A stretch of 64,000 bases of DNA, from NCBI RefSeq assembly GCF_014192575.1, contig NZ_JACHYC010000004.1:1-64000 (forward strand), in the 5' to 3' direction. This stretch comes from Variovorax sp. Sphag1AA (GTDB lineage Bacteria > Pseudomonadota > Gammaproteobacteria > Burkholderiales > Burkholderiaceae_C). A program made the translations under genes and the position numbers. The notes beneath the pieces were generated by a model. The model saw only the letters and a list, made by a program, of their open reading frames with translations, made no database searches and was not told the DNA's origin. Positions 43,378 through 53,001 of this stretch are shown one piece after another; position 1 is the stretch's first letter; every line of letters starts with the position of its first letter.

Positions 43378-44130
43378 TCAGCGCGCGAGCAGCACCGGCA
43401 CCGACGACGCCAGCAAAGCGAAGCCGGATGCCGTCAGCAGACTGAGCACGATCTTGCGAAATACCTCGTCGCTGATGCCGACGTAGAGCCGCGCGCCGAG
43501 CAGCACCGGCACCAGCACGGCCAGCGCGACGAGGCCGAGCATCGGCAGCATGCTGACGGTCACCAGCCCCGTTCCTACGTAGAGCGAGAACGCGACCGCG
43601 AGCATCGAGAGATTGAAGTTCTGGATCACGGCGCGCTGCGCGTCCTTGTCGAAGCCGCGCAGGGTGCACCAGAGCGTGGGAATGGGCCCGGTGAACCCGC
43701 CGATGCCGCCGCAGATGCCACCGAGCCAACCGGCGATCGCATCCGCCGCTCGCCCGCCGGCAGTCACGCACGGCAGGTTGCGCGCCATCAGCATCGTCGG
43801 ACACCAGATCAGCAGCAGGCCGCCGAGACACGCCTTGAAGAGCGGCACGTCGAGGCGCGGCAATAGCCAGACACCAACCGGCAAGCCGACCAACCCACCG
43901 ATGACAAAAGGCGCGAGCAGCGCCTTATCGAGCTGTCGGCGACCGGTGACCGCCGCGATGACCTGCCCGGTGAGCGCGCCAAAGGTGGACAGCACCGCCG
44001 CCAGCTTTGGGTCGACCGTCCAGGCCCAGAACGACATCGCCACCAGCCCGAACGCGAAGCCCGACAGGCCTTGCACGAAGCCGGCGACGACCGCGCCAAG
44101 GGCGACGACCAGATAGAGAGAGATCGTCAA
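43378..44130 (-). CDS. TauE/SafE-family sulfite exporter-like permease
   Basis: A membrane protein of about 250 residues with two TauE/SafE halves (LYLVVALGAVVAGFVQGLSG; GGICGGIGGFTGPIPTLWCT). Family members export sulfite, sulfoacetate or other organic anions. TTG 44130 begins just before the first helix, 8 bp after the MFS gene stop; ATG 44193 would add 21 residues and overlap that gene. Its stop abuts the convergent arsC stop. Confidence 0.85.
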   Translation of the reverse strand: MTISLYLVVALGAVVAGFVQGLSGFAFGLVAMSFWAWTVDPKLAAVLSTFGALTGQVIAAVTGRRQLDKALLAPFVIGGLVGLPVGVWLLPRLDVPLFKACLGGLLLIWCPTMLMARNLPCVTAGGRAADAIAGWLGGICGGIGGFTGPIPTLWCTLRGFDKDAQRAVIQNFNLSMLAVAFSLYVGTGLVTVSMLPMLGLVALAVLVPVLLGARLYVGISDEVFRKIVLSLLTASGFALLASSVPVLLAR

Positions 44131-44137
44131 GACGGCT

Positions 44138-45379
44138 TCAAGCCGAAGCCGGAACCAGCGACTCCCGGCGCACGCGGCGCACGTTGAATGCACTCACGAT
44201 GAGCACGCCCTGCACCACTGCCAGACCGGCCAGCACACTGGTGTACTGGCCATGGTCCATCAGCCGGCCGAAGATCAGCGGCGCGATAGCCTGGCCGATA
44301 TCCAGCCCAGCGTAGACCACGCCATAGACGCGGCCCGACGCATTGGCCGGTGTCGAGCGCTTGACCAGCAGGTCGCGGGAAGGACCTGCGATGCCGGTGG
44401 CAAAGCCCATCGCGCCGAACATCACCGGCACGAGCACCGGCATGAAGTTCGCCAGCGCGAGGATCAGCGCGATGCCCGCTGCGATGCCAAAGCCGGCACC
44501 AACGATGCGCTCGCAACGCGAAGGGTCCGACGCCAGGAAGCCGCCGACCACCATGCCCGTTGCGCTCGCAACCATGTAGACGGTCAGGCAGATCGCGATC
44601 AGCGTCACCGGCACGTCGTGCAGCCGGCCGGCAGCGGCGGGAGCGAAGGTCTGCACCACGCTCAGCGCGCCGGCATAGAAGAAGAAAAAGCCGAAGCACA
44701 TCCAGACGGCCGGAATCTTGAGGAAGGCGAACTCACCGCCCGCCGCTGCATCGGTCCCCGTGGCCTTGCGGACCGCGGCGGCGTCGAGCGACAGGACGCT
44801 GCGGTTGAGCCACAGGATCAGCAGCACCACCACCGCGATCGTGCCCGCGCCAGCCAAGGCAACGCGCCACGAGAAGGCCATCGCCAGCGGCACCACGAAA
44901 GCCGGTGCCAGCGCCCAGCCCAGGCTGCCGGTGATGCCGTGCACGCTGTACGCATGGCCAAGCCGGGTCGGCGCAACCTTGCGGTTGAAGAGCGTGTAGT
45001 CGACCGGGTGGAACACGCCGTTGCCGATGCCCGCCACGACTGCACACACCAGCAGCATCCAGTAGCTCTGCGCCGAGGCATAGCCGAATCCCGCCAGACC
45101 CAGCATCGACAACCCGACGAACAGCACCGGGCGCGGACCCAGCTTGTCGACGATGAACCCGGACGCCGCCTGGACGATGCACGAGGTGACAAAGAACACC
45201 GTCAGCACCGCGCCCAGTTCGGTGTAGCTCACGTTGAAGGCGTCTTTCAGCCATGGGAACAGCGGCGGCAGGATCAGCTGGCTGAAATGGCTGACGGCGT
45301 GCGCGAGCCCCACGAGTCCGATCAGTTTGGCGTCGGCGCCCAGCGTGGGCGTGCCGGCGGTGGCGGTGTTGGAAGACAT
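44138..45379 (-). CDS. Major facilitator superfamily transporter
   Basis: A 413-residue twelve-helix MFS protein. The loop 2-3 motif is seen as GFIVDKLGPRPVLFVGLSML; the second half carries GLDIGQAIAPLIFGRLMDHG. It resembles the fosmidomycin-resistance-type exporters. It is divergent from an AraC-family regulator, an arrangement like nimT-nimR of E. coli. Followed closely by the TauE-like gene, probably one operon. Confidence 0.9.
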   Translation of the reverse strand: MSSNTATAGTPTLGADAKLIGLVGLAHAVSHFSQLILPPLFPWLKDAFNVSYTELGAVLTVFFVTSCIVQAASGFIVDKLGPRPVLFVGLSMLGLAGFGYASAQSYWMLLVCAVVAGIGNGVFHPVDYTLFNRKVAPTRLGHAYSVHGITGSLGWALAPAFVVPLAMAFSWRVALAGAGTIAVVVLLILWLNRSVLSLDAAAVRKATGTDAAAGGEFAFLKIPAVWMCFGFFFFYAGALSVVQTFAPAAAGRLHDVPVTLIAICLTVYMVASATGMVVGGFLASDPSRCERIVGAGFGIAAGIALILALANFMPVLVPVMFGAMGFATGIAGPSRDLLVKRSTPANASGRVYGVVYAGLDIGQAIAPLIFGRLMDHGQYTSVLAGLAVVQGVLIVSAFNVRRVRRESLVPASA

Positions 45380-45468
45380 GGATTGCTACAAGAATCTCGG
45401 TTGGGCACCGATCCTAAGCGGGCCGGCGGCGGCAGAATGGCGATACAGAGACAACATTTGTCGAAACT

Positions 45469-46380
45469 ATGCCGTCCACAGCCGCCCAATCCACGGCGCC
45501 CGTCGACCCGCCCGCCCGGCGCGCCACGCCGCCCTACCCCGCGCCGACCAACAGCGTGGGACCGCTCACACCCCACCTCTACGCCCCCGACGTGCTACGC
45601 CCGCTGCGCGCCAAGGAACACTTCCTCAAGGCCGACACCCTCGTCGAGTTGCATACGCACCCCTGGCCGCAGCTCACCTTCTCGACGCGCGGCGTGATCC
45701 GCCTGAGCACCGAGGACGGCAGCTACATCGTCCCGCCCTCGCGGGCGCTGTGGGTGCCGGCGAACATGTCGCACAGCATCACGCTGATCGAGGACGCAGA
45801 GCTGCGCACCGTCTACCTGCACAGCTGGCTCGGACCGAACTGGGAAAAGTGCGAAGTGCTGGAGATCAGCCCCCTGCTGCGCGCGCTCATGCTCGCGCTC
45901 GACACCACGCCCGACGGACTGCCGCCGGCCGACCCACATGCGGCGCAACGCGAACGCTGGATCGCCCCTCTGCTGGTGGACGAGTTGGAGCGTGCGACCC
46001 AGATCCGCATCGACGTACCGCTGCCCGCCGACAAGCGACTGCGCCAGTTGTGCGAAGCGTTGCTGCGCAATCCCGCCGGTCGGGCCACACTGGCTGAACG
46101 TGCCGAAACGATCGGCGCGAGCGAACGCACGGTGGCGCGCCTGTTCCGCGACCAGCTCGGCATGAGCTGGCAGCAATGGCGGCAGCAGGCGGTGCTCGCG
46201 CATGCGCTGCCGTTGCTGGCGCGCGGCATGGCGGTAAGCCAGGTCGCATCGGCGAGCGGTTACGCCACCGACAGCGCGTTCTGCGCGATGTTCAAGGCGG
46301 CGACCGGCAAATCCCCGACCGCCTTCCAGCACAAGCGGCGCGCGGCGAACGACGTCAGCCCAGCATCCGCAGCAGCTTGA
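45469..46380 (+). CDS. AraC-family regulator with cupin sensor domain
   Basis: A 303-residue regulator. Cupin-like N-terminal domain at residues 45-130 (VELHTHPWPQLTFSTRGVIR; LWVPANMSHSITLIEDAELR); AraC helix-turn-helix pair from about residue 185 (LAERAETIGASERTVARLFR; VSQVASASGYATDSAFCAMF). Divergent from the MFS gene, which is its likely target. Its end overlaps the convergent aldehyde dehydrogenase gene by 26 bp. Confidence 0.92.
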   Translation: MPSTAAQSTAPVDPPARRATPPYPAPTNSVGPLTPHLYAPDVLRPLRAKEHFLKADTLVELHTHPWPQLTFSTRGVIRLSTEDGSYIVPPSRALWVPANMSHSITLIEDAELRTVYLHSWLGPNWEKCEVLEISPLLRALMLALDTTPDGLPPADPHAAQRERWIAPLLVDELERATQIRIDVPLPADKRLRQLCEALLRNPAGRATLAERAETIGASERTVARLFRDQLGMSWQQWRQQAVLAHALPLLARGMAVSQVASASGYATDSAFCAMFKAATGKSPTAFQHKRRAANDVSPASAAA

Positions 46381-47749
46381 GCATGCGCTGCAGGCGCGCG
46401 CCATACGGCGGGTAGAGCATCGACCCGAGCGCCCAACGCGACTGGACCAGCACCGACTTCTGCTGCGTGAAGCGCAGGAAGCCGGTTTCGCCGTGATAGG
46501 CGCCCCAGCCGCTTTCGCCGACGCCGCCGAAAGGCAGGCCCTCATGGGCGATGTGCATCAGGGTGTCGTTGACGGTGACCGCACCGCTCACGGTCTGCGC
46601 GAGCACGCGGTCGCGCGCGGCGGTGTCGTCACCGAACCAGTAGAGCGCGAGCGGGCGCGGGCGCGCATTGATGTATGCAATGGCCTCCGCACTATCGTCG
46701 CAAGGCAGCACCGGCAGGATCGGACCGAAGATTTCCTCTTCCAGCAGGCGCAGCCCGGGTTGCCCGCCGAAGACCAGTGCGGGTGCGAACTGGCGGCTTC
46801 CAGGTGCGGACCCTTCTGGTCGCTCGACGCGCGCGCCCTGCGCTCGCGCCTCGTCCAGCAGTTGGTGAAGGCGTGCGAGGTGCCTTTCGCCGAGGATGCC
46901 CGCGTAGTCCGGATTGCCTTCGATGCGCGGAAAAAGCCGCGCGACCGCACGCCACCAGGCCTTCGCGAAGGCGTCTTCGCGTCTGCGCGGCAGCAGGACG
47001 TAGTCCGGCGCGATGCAGGTCTGCCCCGCGTTGAGCAGCTTCCCGTGCGCGATGCGCAGGGCCGCTTCGTCGAGGTCGGCGGATGCATCGACGATGCACG
47101 GCGACTTGCCGCCCAATTCCAGCGTCGTCGGAGTGAGGTTGGCCGCCGCAGCCTGCGCCACCTTGCGGCCGACGCCGGTGGAACCCGTGAAGAACAAGTG
47201 ATCGAAGGGCAGCGCCGCAAACTGCGCAGCCACATCCGCATCGCCCTGCACGACGGCAAACTCCTCCTCGGCGAATGACTGGGCGACAAGCTCGGCCAGC
47301 AACGATGAAGTGCACGGGGTCAGTTCGCTCGGCTTGAGCAGGACGCGATTGCCCGCCGCCAGCGCCGTGGCTGCCGGACCAAGCGAAAGCTGAAGCGGAT
47401 AGTTCCACGGCGAAATCACCCCCACGACACCGAGCGGTTGCCGTTGCACCCAGCCCCGCGCGGGCTGCAGGTAGATCGGCGTTCGAACCCGCACTGGTCG
47501 GCTCCATCGTGCCGCGTGGCGCAGCAGTTGCGAGAGCAGGCTGCGCAACACGATCAGGTCGGCCACCTCGGTCAGCGCGGGCGAACGGACGCCAAAGTCG
47601 GCCTCCACGGCGGCGGCGATCCTGGAGCCGTGGTCATCGAGCATCCGTTTGACACGCCGCACGCGATCGAGGCGCGTCGCGACCGGCACGTCCGGCGCCT
47701 GACGGCTCGCGCGGTGCTGGAGATCGAAAAGGGGTTGCAGATCGGTCAT
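46355..47749 (-). CDS. Coniferyl aldehyde dehydrogenase-like enzyme
   Basis: A 464-residue NAD(P)-dependent aldehyde dehydrogenase. Catalytic Cys in LLNAGQTCIAPDYVLLP, glycine motif FTGSTGVGRKVAQ, Glu in TLELGGKSPCIV, NPNNYPL-like start in PWNYPLQLSLGPAATALAAG. The AGQTCIAPDY form and the length match the CalB group. It oxidises aromatic or long-chain aldehydes. ATG 47749 (MTDLQPLFDLQHRAS). Confidence 0.9.
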   Translation of the reverse strand: MTDLQPLFDLQHRASRQAPDVPVATRLDRVRRVKRMLDDHGSRIAAAVEADFGVRSPALTEVADLIVLRSLLSQLLRHAARWSRPVRVRTPIYLQPARGWVQRQPLGVVGVISPWNYPLQLSLGPAATALAAGNRVLLKPSELTPCTSSLLAELVAQSFAEEEFAVVQGDADVAAQFAALPFDHLFFTGSTGVGRKVAQAAAANLTPTTLELGGKSPCIVDASADLDEAALRIAHGKLLNAGQTCIAPDYVLLPRRREDAFAKAWWRAVARLFPRIEGNPDYAGILGERHLARLHQLLDEARAQGARVERPEGSAPGSRQFAPALVFGGQPGLRLLEEEIFGPILPVLPCDDSAEAIAYINARPRPLALYWFGDDTAARDRVLAQTVSGAVTVNDTLMHIAHEGLPFGGVGESGWGAYHGETGFLRFTQQKSVLVQSRWALGSMLYPPYGARLQRMLKLLRMLG

Positions 47750-47847
47750 GCCCGCAATCTAGCGGCAACAGGCAGCGATGGCTGAGTTCGTCAGCCGCAT
47801 ACGTATCATCGGCGGGTGCACTCCCCAACCTCCTGCGCCCCAAGGCC

Positions 47848-49566
47848 ATGACCTTGAACCGCGACCAGCTCGCGCGCTGGCTTCCCTTCCTCGCATGGCC
47901 GCGACCGGATCGCGCGCTACTCGTCAACGAGGCCTCGGCCGGCGTCACGGTCGCTTTGATGGTCATCCCCCAAGGCGTGGCCTATGCCGCGCTCGCGGGC
48001 ATGCCGCTGGTCACCGGCGTGTATGCGGCGCTCTTCCCCGCGCTCGTCGCGGTGCTCTTCAGCTCTTCGGCCCGGCTCTCGGTGGGCCCGACCGCGCTGA
48101 CCAGCCTGCTGGTGGGCGCCTCGCTGGCACCGCTCGCCATCCGGGGCAGCAGCGAATGGGTCGCGATGGCCGTCTGGCTGACGCTGTTGTCGGGCGTGAT
48201 GCAGGTCGTGCTCGGGGCGGCGCGCTTCGGCTGGCTGCTTCGCATGGTCAATTCGCCAGTCCTGATGGGCTTCACGCAGGGCGCTGCAGTGCTCATCACG
48301 CTGTCCCAACTGCCGGCGCTGCTGGGATTCACCGGTCGCAGCTTCGTGCAGCTCCTGCACGGCCCGCCGCCCGACTTCATCGCGATCGCATTCGGACTTG
48401 GCGGCATGGCGGCGCTGTGGCTCGGCAAGAAATGGGTGCCGCGCTTCCCGACGACGATGGCGCTCGTCGCCGCTTCGGCAGTGATCAGCGGCGCGATCAG
48501 CTATGCGCTGCGCGGCGGCGCCGTCATCGGCACGCTGCCTTCCGGCCTGCCTCCGTTCTACTGGCCGGGCTGGCTTTCACTCAACGAGTTCAGCAACCTG
48601 CTGCTGCCGGCGTTTCTCATCACGCTGGTGAGCTTTCTTGAAACCGCATCGAGCGCCAAGGTCGACAACGCACGCGCCGGCAAGCTCTGGAACGAGAACC
48701 AGGACCTGATCGGCCAGGGGCTGGGCAAGATCGCATCGGGCCTCACGGGTGCATTCCCGACGAGCTCGTCCTTCTCGCGCTCGGCCATCACGCTGTATGC
48801 GGGCGCCAAGTCGCAATGGTCGACGCTGTTCAGCGTGGCGGTGGTCGCAGCGGCGCTGCTGTGGGCGATGCCTTTGCTCTATCACGTGCCGCAAGCCGTG
48901 CTGGCGTCGATCGTGGCGACGGCGACCATCGGCCTGCTGCGGCCCTCGGCCTTCGTCGCCCTGTGGCGCATCTCTCGCATCGAATCCGCCATCGCGCTCG
49001 GGACGTTCTGCCTGACCATCGCGACCGCGCCTTCCATCTACTGGGGCGTACTCGGCGGCCTGCTGGCGGCGCTTGCGCACTACATGTACCGGCACCTGCA
49101 TCCCCGCATCATCGAAGTGGGACTGCATCCGGACGGCAGCCTGCGCGACCGTCATCTGTGGCACCTTCCGCCGCTCGCGCCCAATCTCTACGCGTTGCGC
49201 ATGGATGCCGAGCTGGACTTCGCGTCTGCCAGCACGCTGGAACGCGCGGTCAGCGTCGCACTCGCCCGGCAGAAGCTGACCGACGTCTGCCTGTTCGCCT
49301 ACCCGATCAATCGCGTGGACATCACTGGCGCGGAAGTGTTCGGCAGCATCCGCCGGCTCCTTGAATCGGAAGGCGTGCGCCTGCACATCTCGGGCCTCAA
49401 GCTGCCGGCCCAACAGGTGTTGGAGCGTGCCGGGCTGCTGGCGCCGGGACCGATGCTTTTCAGCTACCGCACCGACGCCGAAGCGCTTGCCGCGCTCACC
49501 CTGGCGCGGGCGCAGGACGACGCCCCGGTGGAGGTCAATCGCGAACCTGTCGCCGCAGGTTCTTGA
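47848..49566 (+). CDS. SulP-family anion transporter with STAS domain
   Basis: A 572-residue protein with a membrane domain of 10-14 helices (residues 25-420; VALMVIPQGVAYAALAGMPL, SSARLSVGPTALTSLLVGAS, TGAFPTSSSFSRSAITLYAG) and a C-terminal STAS domain (from about 435; LYALRMDAELDFASASTLER, DVCLFAYPINRVDITGAEVF). Members transport sulfate, bicarbonate or dicarboxylates; no carbonic anhydrase is fused. Its end overlaps the convergent arfB by 32 bp. Confidence 0.94.
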   Translation: MTLNRDQLARWLPFLAWPRPDRALLVNEASAGVTVALMVIPQGVAYAALAGMPLVTGVYAALFPALVAVLFSSSARLSVGPTALTSLLVGASLAPLAIRGSSEWVAMAVWLTLLSGVMQVVLGAARFGWLLRMVNSPVLMGFTQGAAVLITLSQLPALLGFTGRSFVQLLHGPPPDFIAIAFGLGGMAALWLGKKWVPRFPTTMALVAASAVISGAISYALRGGAVIGTLPSGLPPFYWPGWLSLNEFSNLLLPAFLITLVSFLETASSAKVDNARAGKLWNENQDLIGQGLGKIASGLTGAFPTSSSFSRSAITLYAGAKSQWSTLFSVAVVAAALLWAMPLLYHVPQAVLASIVATATIGLLRPSAFVALWRISRIESAIALGTFCLTIATAPSIYWGVLGGLLAALAHYMYRHLHPRIIEVGLHPDGSLRDRHLWHLPPLAPNLYALRMDAELDFASASTLERAVSVALARQKLTDVCLFAYPINRVDITGAEVFGSIRRLLESEGVRLHISGLKLPAQQVLERAGLLAPGPMLFSYRTDAEALAALTLARAQDDAPVEVNREPVAAGS

Positions 49567-49942
49567 TCTCTGAGCGCTGGCTCTTGCCCTCGAGCCGGCG
49601 CTGCTTCGCGGCATAGCTGGGCTTCGTGGCCCGCCGCGCGCGAGGCGGGGTCGCGACCGCATCGACCACTTCCTGCAGGCGCGCGATCGCGTCGTCGCGA
49701 TTCATGTCCTGGCTGCGATGCCGCTGCGCCTTGATGACCAGCACGCCTTCGTGCGTGATGCGGCTGTCCCGCGAATTGAGCAAGCGCGCCTTGACGTCAT
49801 CGGGCAATGAGCTGGCCGGTATGTCGAAGCGCAGGTGCACTGCGCTCGATACCTTGTTGACGTTCTGCCCGCCCGCGCCTTGCGCGCGGATGGCGCTGAA
49901 TTCGACTTCGGATGGATCGACGAGGATCGCGGGCCGCAGCAT
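49535..49942 (-). CDS. arfB: Alternative ribosome-rescue factor B (peptidyl-tRNA hydrolase)
   Basis: A 135-residue ArfB with the catalytic GGQ in AQGAGGQNVNKVSSAVHLRF and a basic C-terminal tail (RRLEGKSQRSEIKNLRRQVR) that enters the empty mRNA channel. It hydrolyses peptidyl-tRNA on stalled ribosomes. It lies 12 bp after the small membrane-protein gene and overlaps sulP at its 3' end. Confidence 0.95.
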   Translation of the reverse strand: MLRPAILVDPSEVEFSAIRAQGAGGQNVNKVSSAVHLRFDIPASSLPDDVKARLLNSRDSRITHEGVLVIKAQRHRSQDMNRDDAIARLQEVVDAVATPPRARRATKPSYAAKQRRLEGKSQRSEIKNLRRQVRD

Positions 49943-49954
49943 CGACGCAGCGAC

Positions 49955-50284
49955 CTACTCGCCGCGCGACGGCTTCACAGAAACGTCGGTGACGCTACCC
50001 GCATCGTTCAGGCGCACCGGGCTGTCGGTTGCCTGTCCTTGTGCGCGCGCGCTCACGACGTCCGCCGCCGTCGGCTCCTGGGGGTGGCCAGCCGAGCGAA
50101 AGCGATCGAACCCGCTGCGAGGATCGAAGCGCATGACCCACGGCTGCACCGGCTTGCCGGTGAGCCGCGCCCACGCATAGCGCAAGCCCCAGACCGCCGC
50201 CAGCAACAGCACGGCGACGGCGAGGCTGGCCGCGAAGACCAGCCCCAGCATGAAAAGAATCAGTCGAACGAGGAAATTGACCAT
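49955..50284 (-). CDS. Small membrane protein between clpB and arfB
   Basis: A 109-residue protein with one or two N-terminal hydrophobic segments (FLVRLILFMLGLVFAASLAV, AVLLLAAVWGLRYAWARL) and a polar tail (PVQPWVMRFDPRSGFDRFRS). No domain is recognised. It starts 5 bp after clpB and probably shares its transcript. Confidence 0.75.
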   Translation of the reverse strand: MVNFLVRLILFMLGLVFAASLAVAVLLLAAVWGLRYAWARLTGKPVQPWVMRFDPRSGFDRFRSAGHPQEPTAADVVSARAQGQATDSPVRLNDAGSVTDVSVKPSRGE

Positions 50285-50289
50285 CGGTT

Positions 50290-52911
50290 TTAGGCCACGG
50301 CCCTCGCCGCAGGTTCCCCGGCCTTTTCAAAGCTGAACTGGCCGGGTGCCTGGATCGGGTCCGTGGTGGCCACGATCGTATCCTTCGGACCGAAGGTTCC
50401 GTCAAGCAACAACTTCGACAGTGGGTTCTCGATGCGCTGCTGGATCGCCCGCTTGAGCGGTCGCGCGCCGAACACCGGATCGAAGCCGACCTTGGCGATC
50501 TCCGCCAGCGCCGCCGGCGACACGTCGAGCGCCAGATCCATCTTCGCGAGGCGCTGCTGGAGCACCTTGAGCTGGATCGATGCGATCGCTTCGATGTTCT
50601 TCGCGTCGAGCGCGTGGAACACCACCGTCTCGTCGATGCGGTTCAGGAACTCGGGGCGGAAGTAGTTCTTGAGCTCTTCCCACACTGCTTCCTTGATCTC
50701 CTCGGTCGGCCGGCCGACCATCTGCTGGATGATCGGCGAGCCGATGTTGCTGGTCATGACGATCACCGTGTTCTTGAAGTTCACGGTACGGCCCTGACCG
50801 TCGGTCAGGCGGCCATCGTCGAGCACCTGCAGCAGCACGTTGAAGACATCCGGGTGCGCCTTTTCGACTTCGTCGAGCAGCAACACGCTGTAAGGCTTGC
50901 GACGCACCGCTTCAGTCAGGTAGCCGCCCTCTTCGTAACCCACGTAGCCGGGCGGGGCACCGATCAGGCGCGCAACCGAGTGCTTCTCCATGAACTCGCT
51001 CATGTCGACGCGGATCAGGTGATCCTCGCTATCGAACAGGAAGCCCGCCAACGCCTTGCACAGCTCGGTCTTGCCCACGCCCGTCGGGCCGAGGAACAGG
51101 AACGAGCCGGTCGGGCGGTTCGGGTCCGAGAGGCCCGAGCGCGAGCGGCGGATCGCGTTCGCGACCGCGCTGATCGCTTCGTCCTGGCCGACGACGCGCT
51201 CATGCAGTTTGTCTTCCATCATGAGCAGCTTGTCGCGTTCGCCCTGCATCAGCTTGCTGACCGGAATGCCGGTCGCGCGCGACACCACCTCGGCGATTTC
51301 TTCCGAGCCGACCTGTGTGCGCAGCAGCGTGGGCGCGCTGGACTTGCCCTTGCTGGCTTCGGTTTCCTGCGCTTCCTTCAGGCGCTTTTCGAGGCCCGGG
51401 AGCTTGCCGTACTGAAGCTCCGCGACCTTGTTGAAGTCACCCTTGCTGGTGAATTCGGCGATCTGGAACTTGATCTTGTCGATCTCTTCGCGAATTTGCG
51501 CGCTGCCCTGGGCTTGCGCCTTCTCGGCCTGCCAGACCTCGTCGAGATCGGCGATCTCCTTCTGCAGCCGCTTGATCTCGTCCTCGATCAAGCCAAGGCG
51601 CTTCTGCGAAGCCTCGTCCTTTTCCTTGCGAACCGCTTCGCGCTCGATCTGCATCTGGATCAGGCGGCGGTCGAGGCGGTCGATCGCCTCGGGCTTCGAA
51701 TCCATCTCGATCTTGATACGCGCTGCCGCCTCGTCGATCAGATCGATCGCCTTGTCCGGCAGGAAGCGATCGGTCACGTAGCGATCAGACAGCTCAGCCG
51801 CAGCCACGATGGCCGGGTCGGTGATGTCGACGCCGTGGTGGACTTCGTACTTTTCCTTCAGGCCGCGCAGGATGGCGATCGTCGCCTCCACACTCGGCTC
51901 GCCGACGAGGATCTTCTGGAAGCGGCGCTCCAGCGCGGCATCCTTCTCGATGTACTTGCGGTATTCGTCGAGCGTGGTTGCGCCGACGCAGTGCAGTTCG
52001 CCACGCGCCAGCGCGGGCTTGAGCATGTTGCCGGCGTCCATCGCGCCTTCGGCCTTGCCGGCGCCAACCATGGTGTGAAGTTCATCGATGAAGACGATGG
52101 TCTGGCCTTCGTCCTTCGCGAGTTCGTTGAGCACGCTCTTCAGGCGCTCTTCGAATTCCCCGCGGTACTTCGCACCTGCAAGCAGCGCCGCCATGTCGAG
52201 CGACAGCACGCGCTTGCCCTTGAGCGAATCGGGCACTTCGCCCGCGACGATGCGCTGCGCGAGGCCTTCGACGATCGCGGTCTTGCCCACGCCCGGTTCA
52301 CCGATGAGCACGGGGTTGTTCTTGGTGCGGCGTTGCAGCACCTGGATGGCACGGCGGATTTCCTCGTCGCGGCCGATGACCGGGTCGAGCTTGCCGAGGC
52401 GTGCGCGCTCGGTCAGGTCGAGACAGTATTTCTTGAGGGCTTCGCGCTGGCCTTCGGCATCGGCGCTGTTCACGCCCTGCCCGCCGCGCACCGCATCGAT
52501 CGCTGCTTCGAGCGACTTGCGCGTGACGCCGTTGCTGCGCGCCAGATTGCCGATCTCGGCCTTGCTGTCAGCCACGGCGAGCAGGAAGAGTTCACTCGCG
52601 ATGAACTGATCGTTGCGCTTGATGGATTCTTTTTCGGTGGCTTGGAGCAGCTTGCCGAGCTCAGGCCCAACTTGAACCTGGTCGTGGCCCTGCACCTGGG
52701 GCAGCTTCTTGATGGCAGCTTCCCCGGCCTGGAGCAGTCCGGGCACGTTGGCGCCGGCCCGTTCGAGCAGTGCGCGCGGACCATCTTCCTGGCGCAGCAT
52801 GGCGACCAGGAGATGGACCGGCTCGATATACGCGTTGTCATTGCCCAATGCCAGCGATTGCGCATCGGCGAGGGCTTCCTGGAATTTGGTGGTGAGTTTG
52901 TCTTGACGCAT
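50290..52911 (-). CDS. clpB: ATP-dependent disaggregase ClpB
   Basis: An 873-residue Hsp104/ClpB chaperone that rescues aggregates with DnaK. Clp-N repeats (1-145), AAA+ domain 1 with GEPGVGKT (about residue 206), the coiled-coil middle domain (about 410-530; [20 protein letters not shown]), AAA+ domain 2 with [15 protein letters not shown] (about 605) and the C-terminal domain. The pore Tyr lies in [13 protein letters not shown]. Length is normal. A sigma-32-like promoter lies directly upstream. Confidence 0.98.
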   Translation of the reverse strand: MRQDKLTTKFQEALADAQSLALGNDNAYIEPVHLLVAMLRQEDGPRALLERAGANVPGLLQAGEAAIKKLPQVQGHDQVQVGPELGKLLQATEKESIKRNDQFIASELFLLAVADSKAEIGNLARSNGVTRKSLEAAIDAVRGGQGVNSADAEGQREALKKYCLDLTERARLGKLDPVIGRDEEIRRAIQVLQRRTKNNPVLIGEPGVGKTAIVEGLAQRIVAGEVPDSLKGKRVLSLDMAALLAGAKYRGEFEERLKSVLNELAKDEGQTIVFIDELHTMVGAGKAEGAMDAGNMLKPALARGELHCVGATTLDEYRKYIEKDAALERRFQKILVGEPSVEATIAILRGLKEKYEVHHGVDITDPAIVAAAELSDRYVTDRFLPDKAIDLIDEAAARIKIEMDSKPEAIDRLDRRLIQMQIEREAVRKEKDEASQKRLGLIEDEIKRLQKEIADLDEVWQAEKAQAQGSAQIREEIDKIKFQIAEFTSKGDFNKVAELQYGKLPGLEKRLKEAQETEASKGKSSAPTLLRTQVGSEEIAEVVSRATGIPVSKLMQGERDKLLMMEDKLHERVVGQDEAISAVANAIRRSRSGLSDPNRPTGSFLFLGPTGVGKTELCKALAGFLFDSEDHLIRVDMSEFMEKHSVARLIGAPPGYVGYEEGGYLTEAVRRKPYSVLLLDEVEKAHPDVFNVLLQVLDDGRLTDGQGRTVNFKNTVIVMTSNIGSPIIQQMVGRPTEEIKEAVWEELKNYFRPEFLNRIDETVVFHALDAKNIEAIASIQLKVLQQRLAKMDLALDVSPAALAEIAKVGFDPVFGARPLKRAIQQRIENPLSKLLLDGTFGPKDTIVATTDPIQAPGQFSFEKAGEPAARAVA

Positions 52912-52929
52912 GGCTTGATTCCTGCATTC

Positions 52930-52959
52930 AAAATAGGGATGTTCCGAGTCGATATCAAG
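52930..52959 (-). promoter_or_regulatory. clpB: Sigma-32-like heat-shock promoter of clpB
   Basis: On the minus strand CTTGATA (52959-52953), a 14-base spacer and CCCTATTTT (52938-52930) match the sigma-32 pattern CTTGAAA-N11-16-CCCCATnT. The start would be only about 12 bases before the ATG. Confidence 0.65.
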
Positions 52960-53001
52960 GCGGCCCGGATTTTTTCAATCAGCAATCTTTGGAGTCGATA
53001 G

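Noticed and set aside
50614-53001. A 795-codon open frame opposite clpB
   Set aside because: Exact antisense of clpB with Val/Leu/Arg/His-rich shadow composition typical of GC-rich genomes; no domain motifs.
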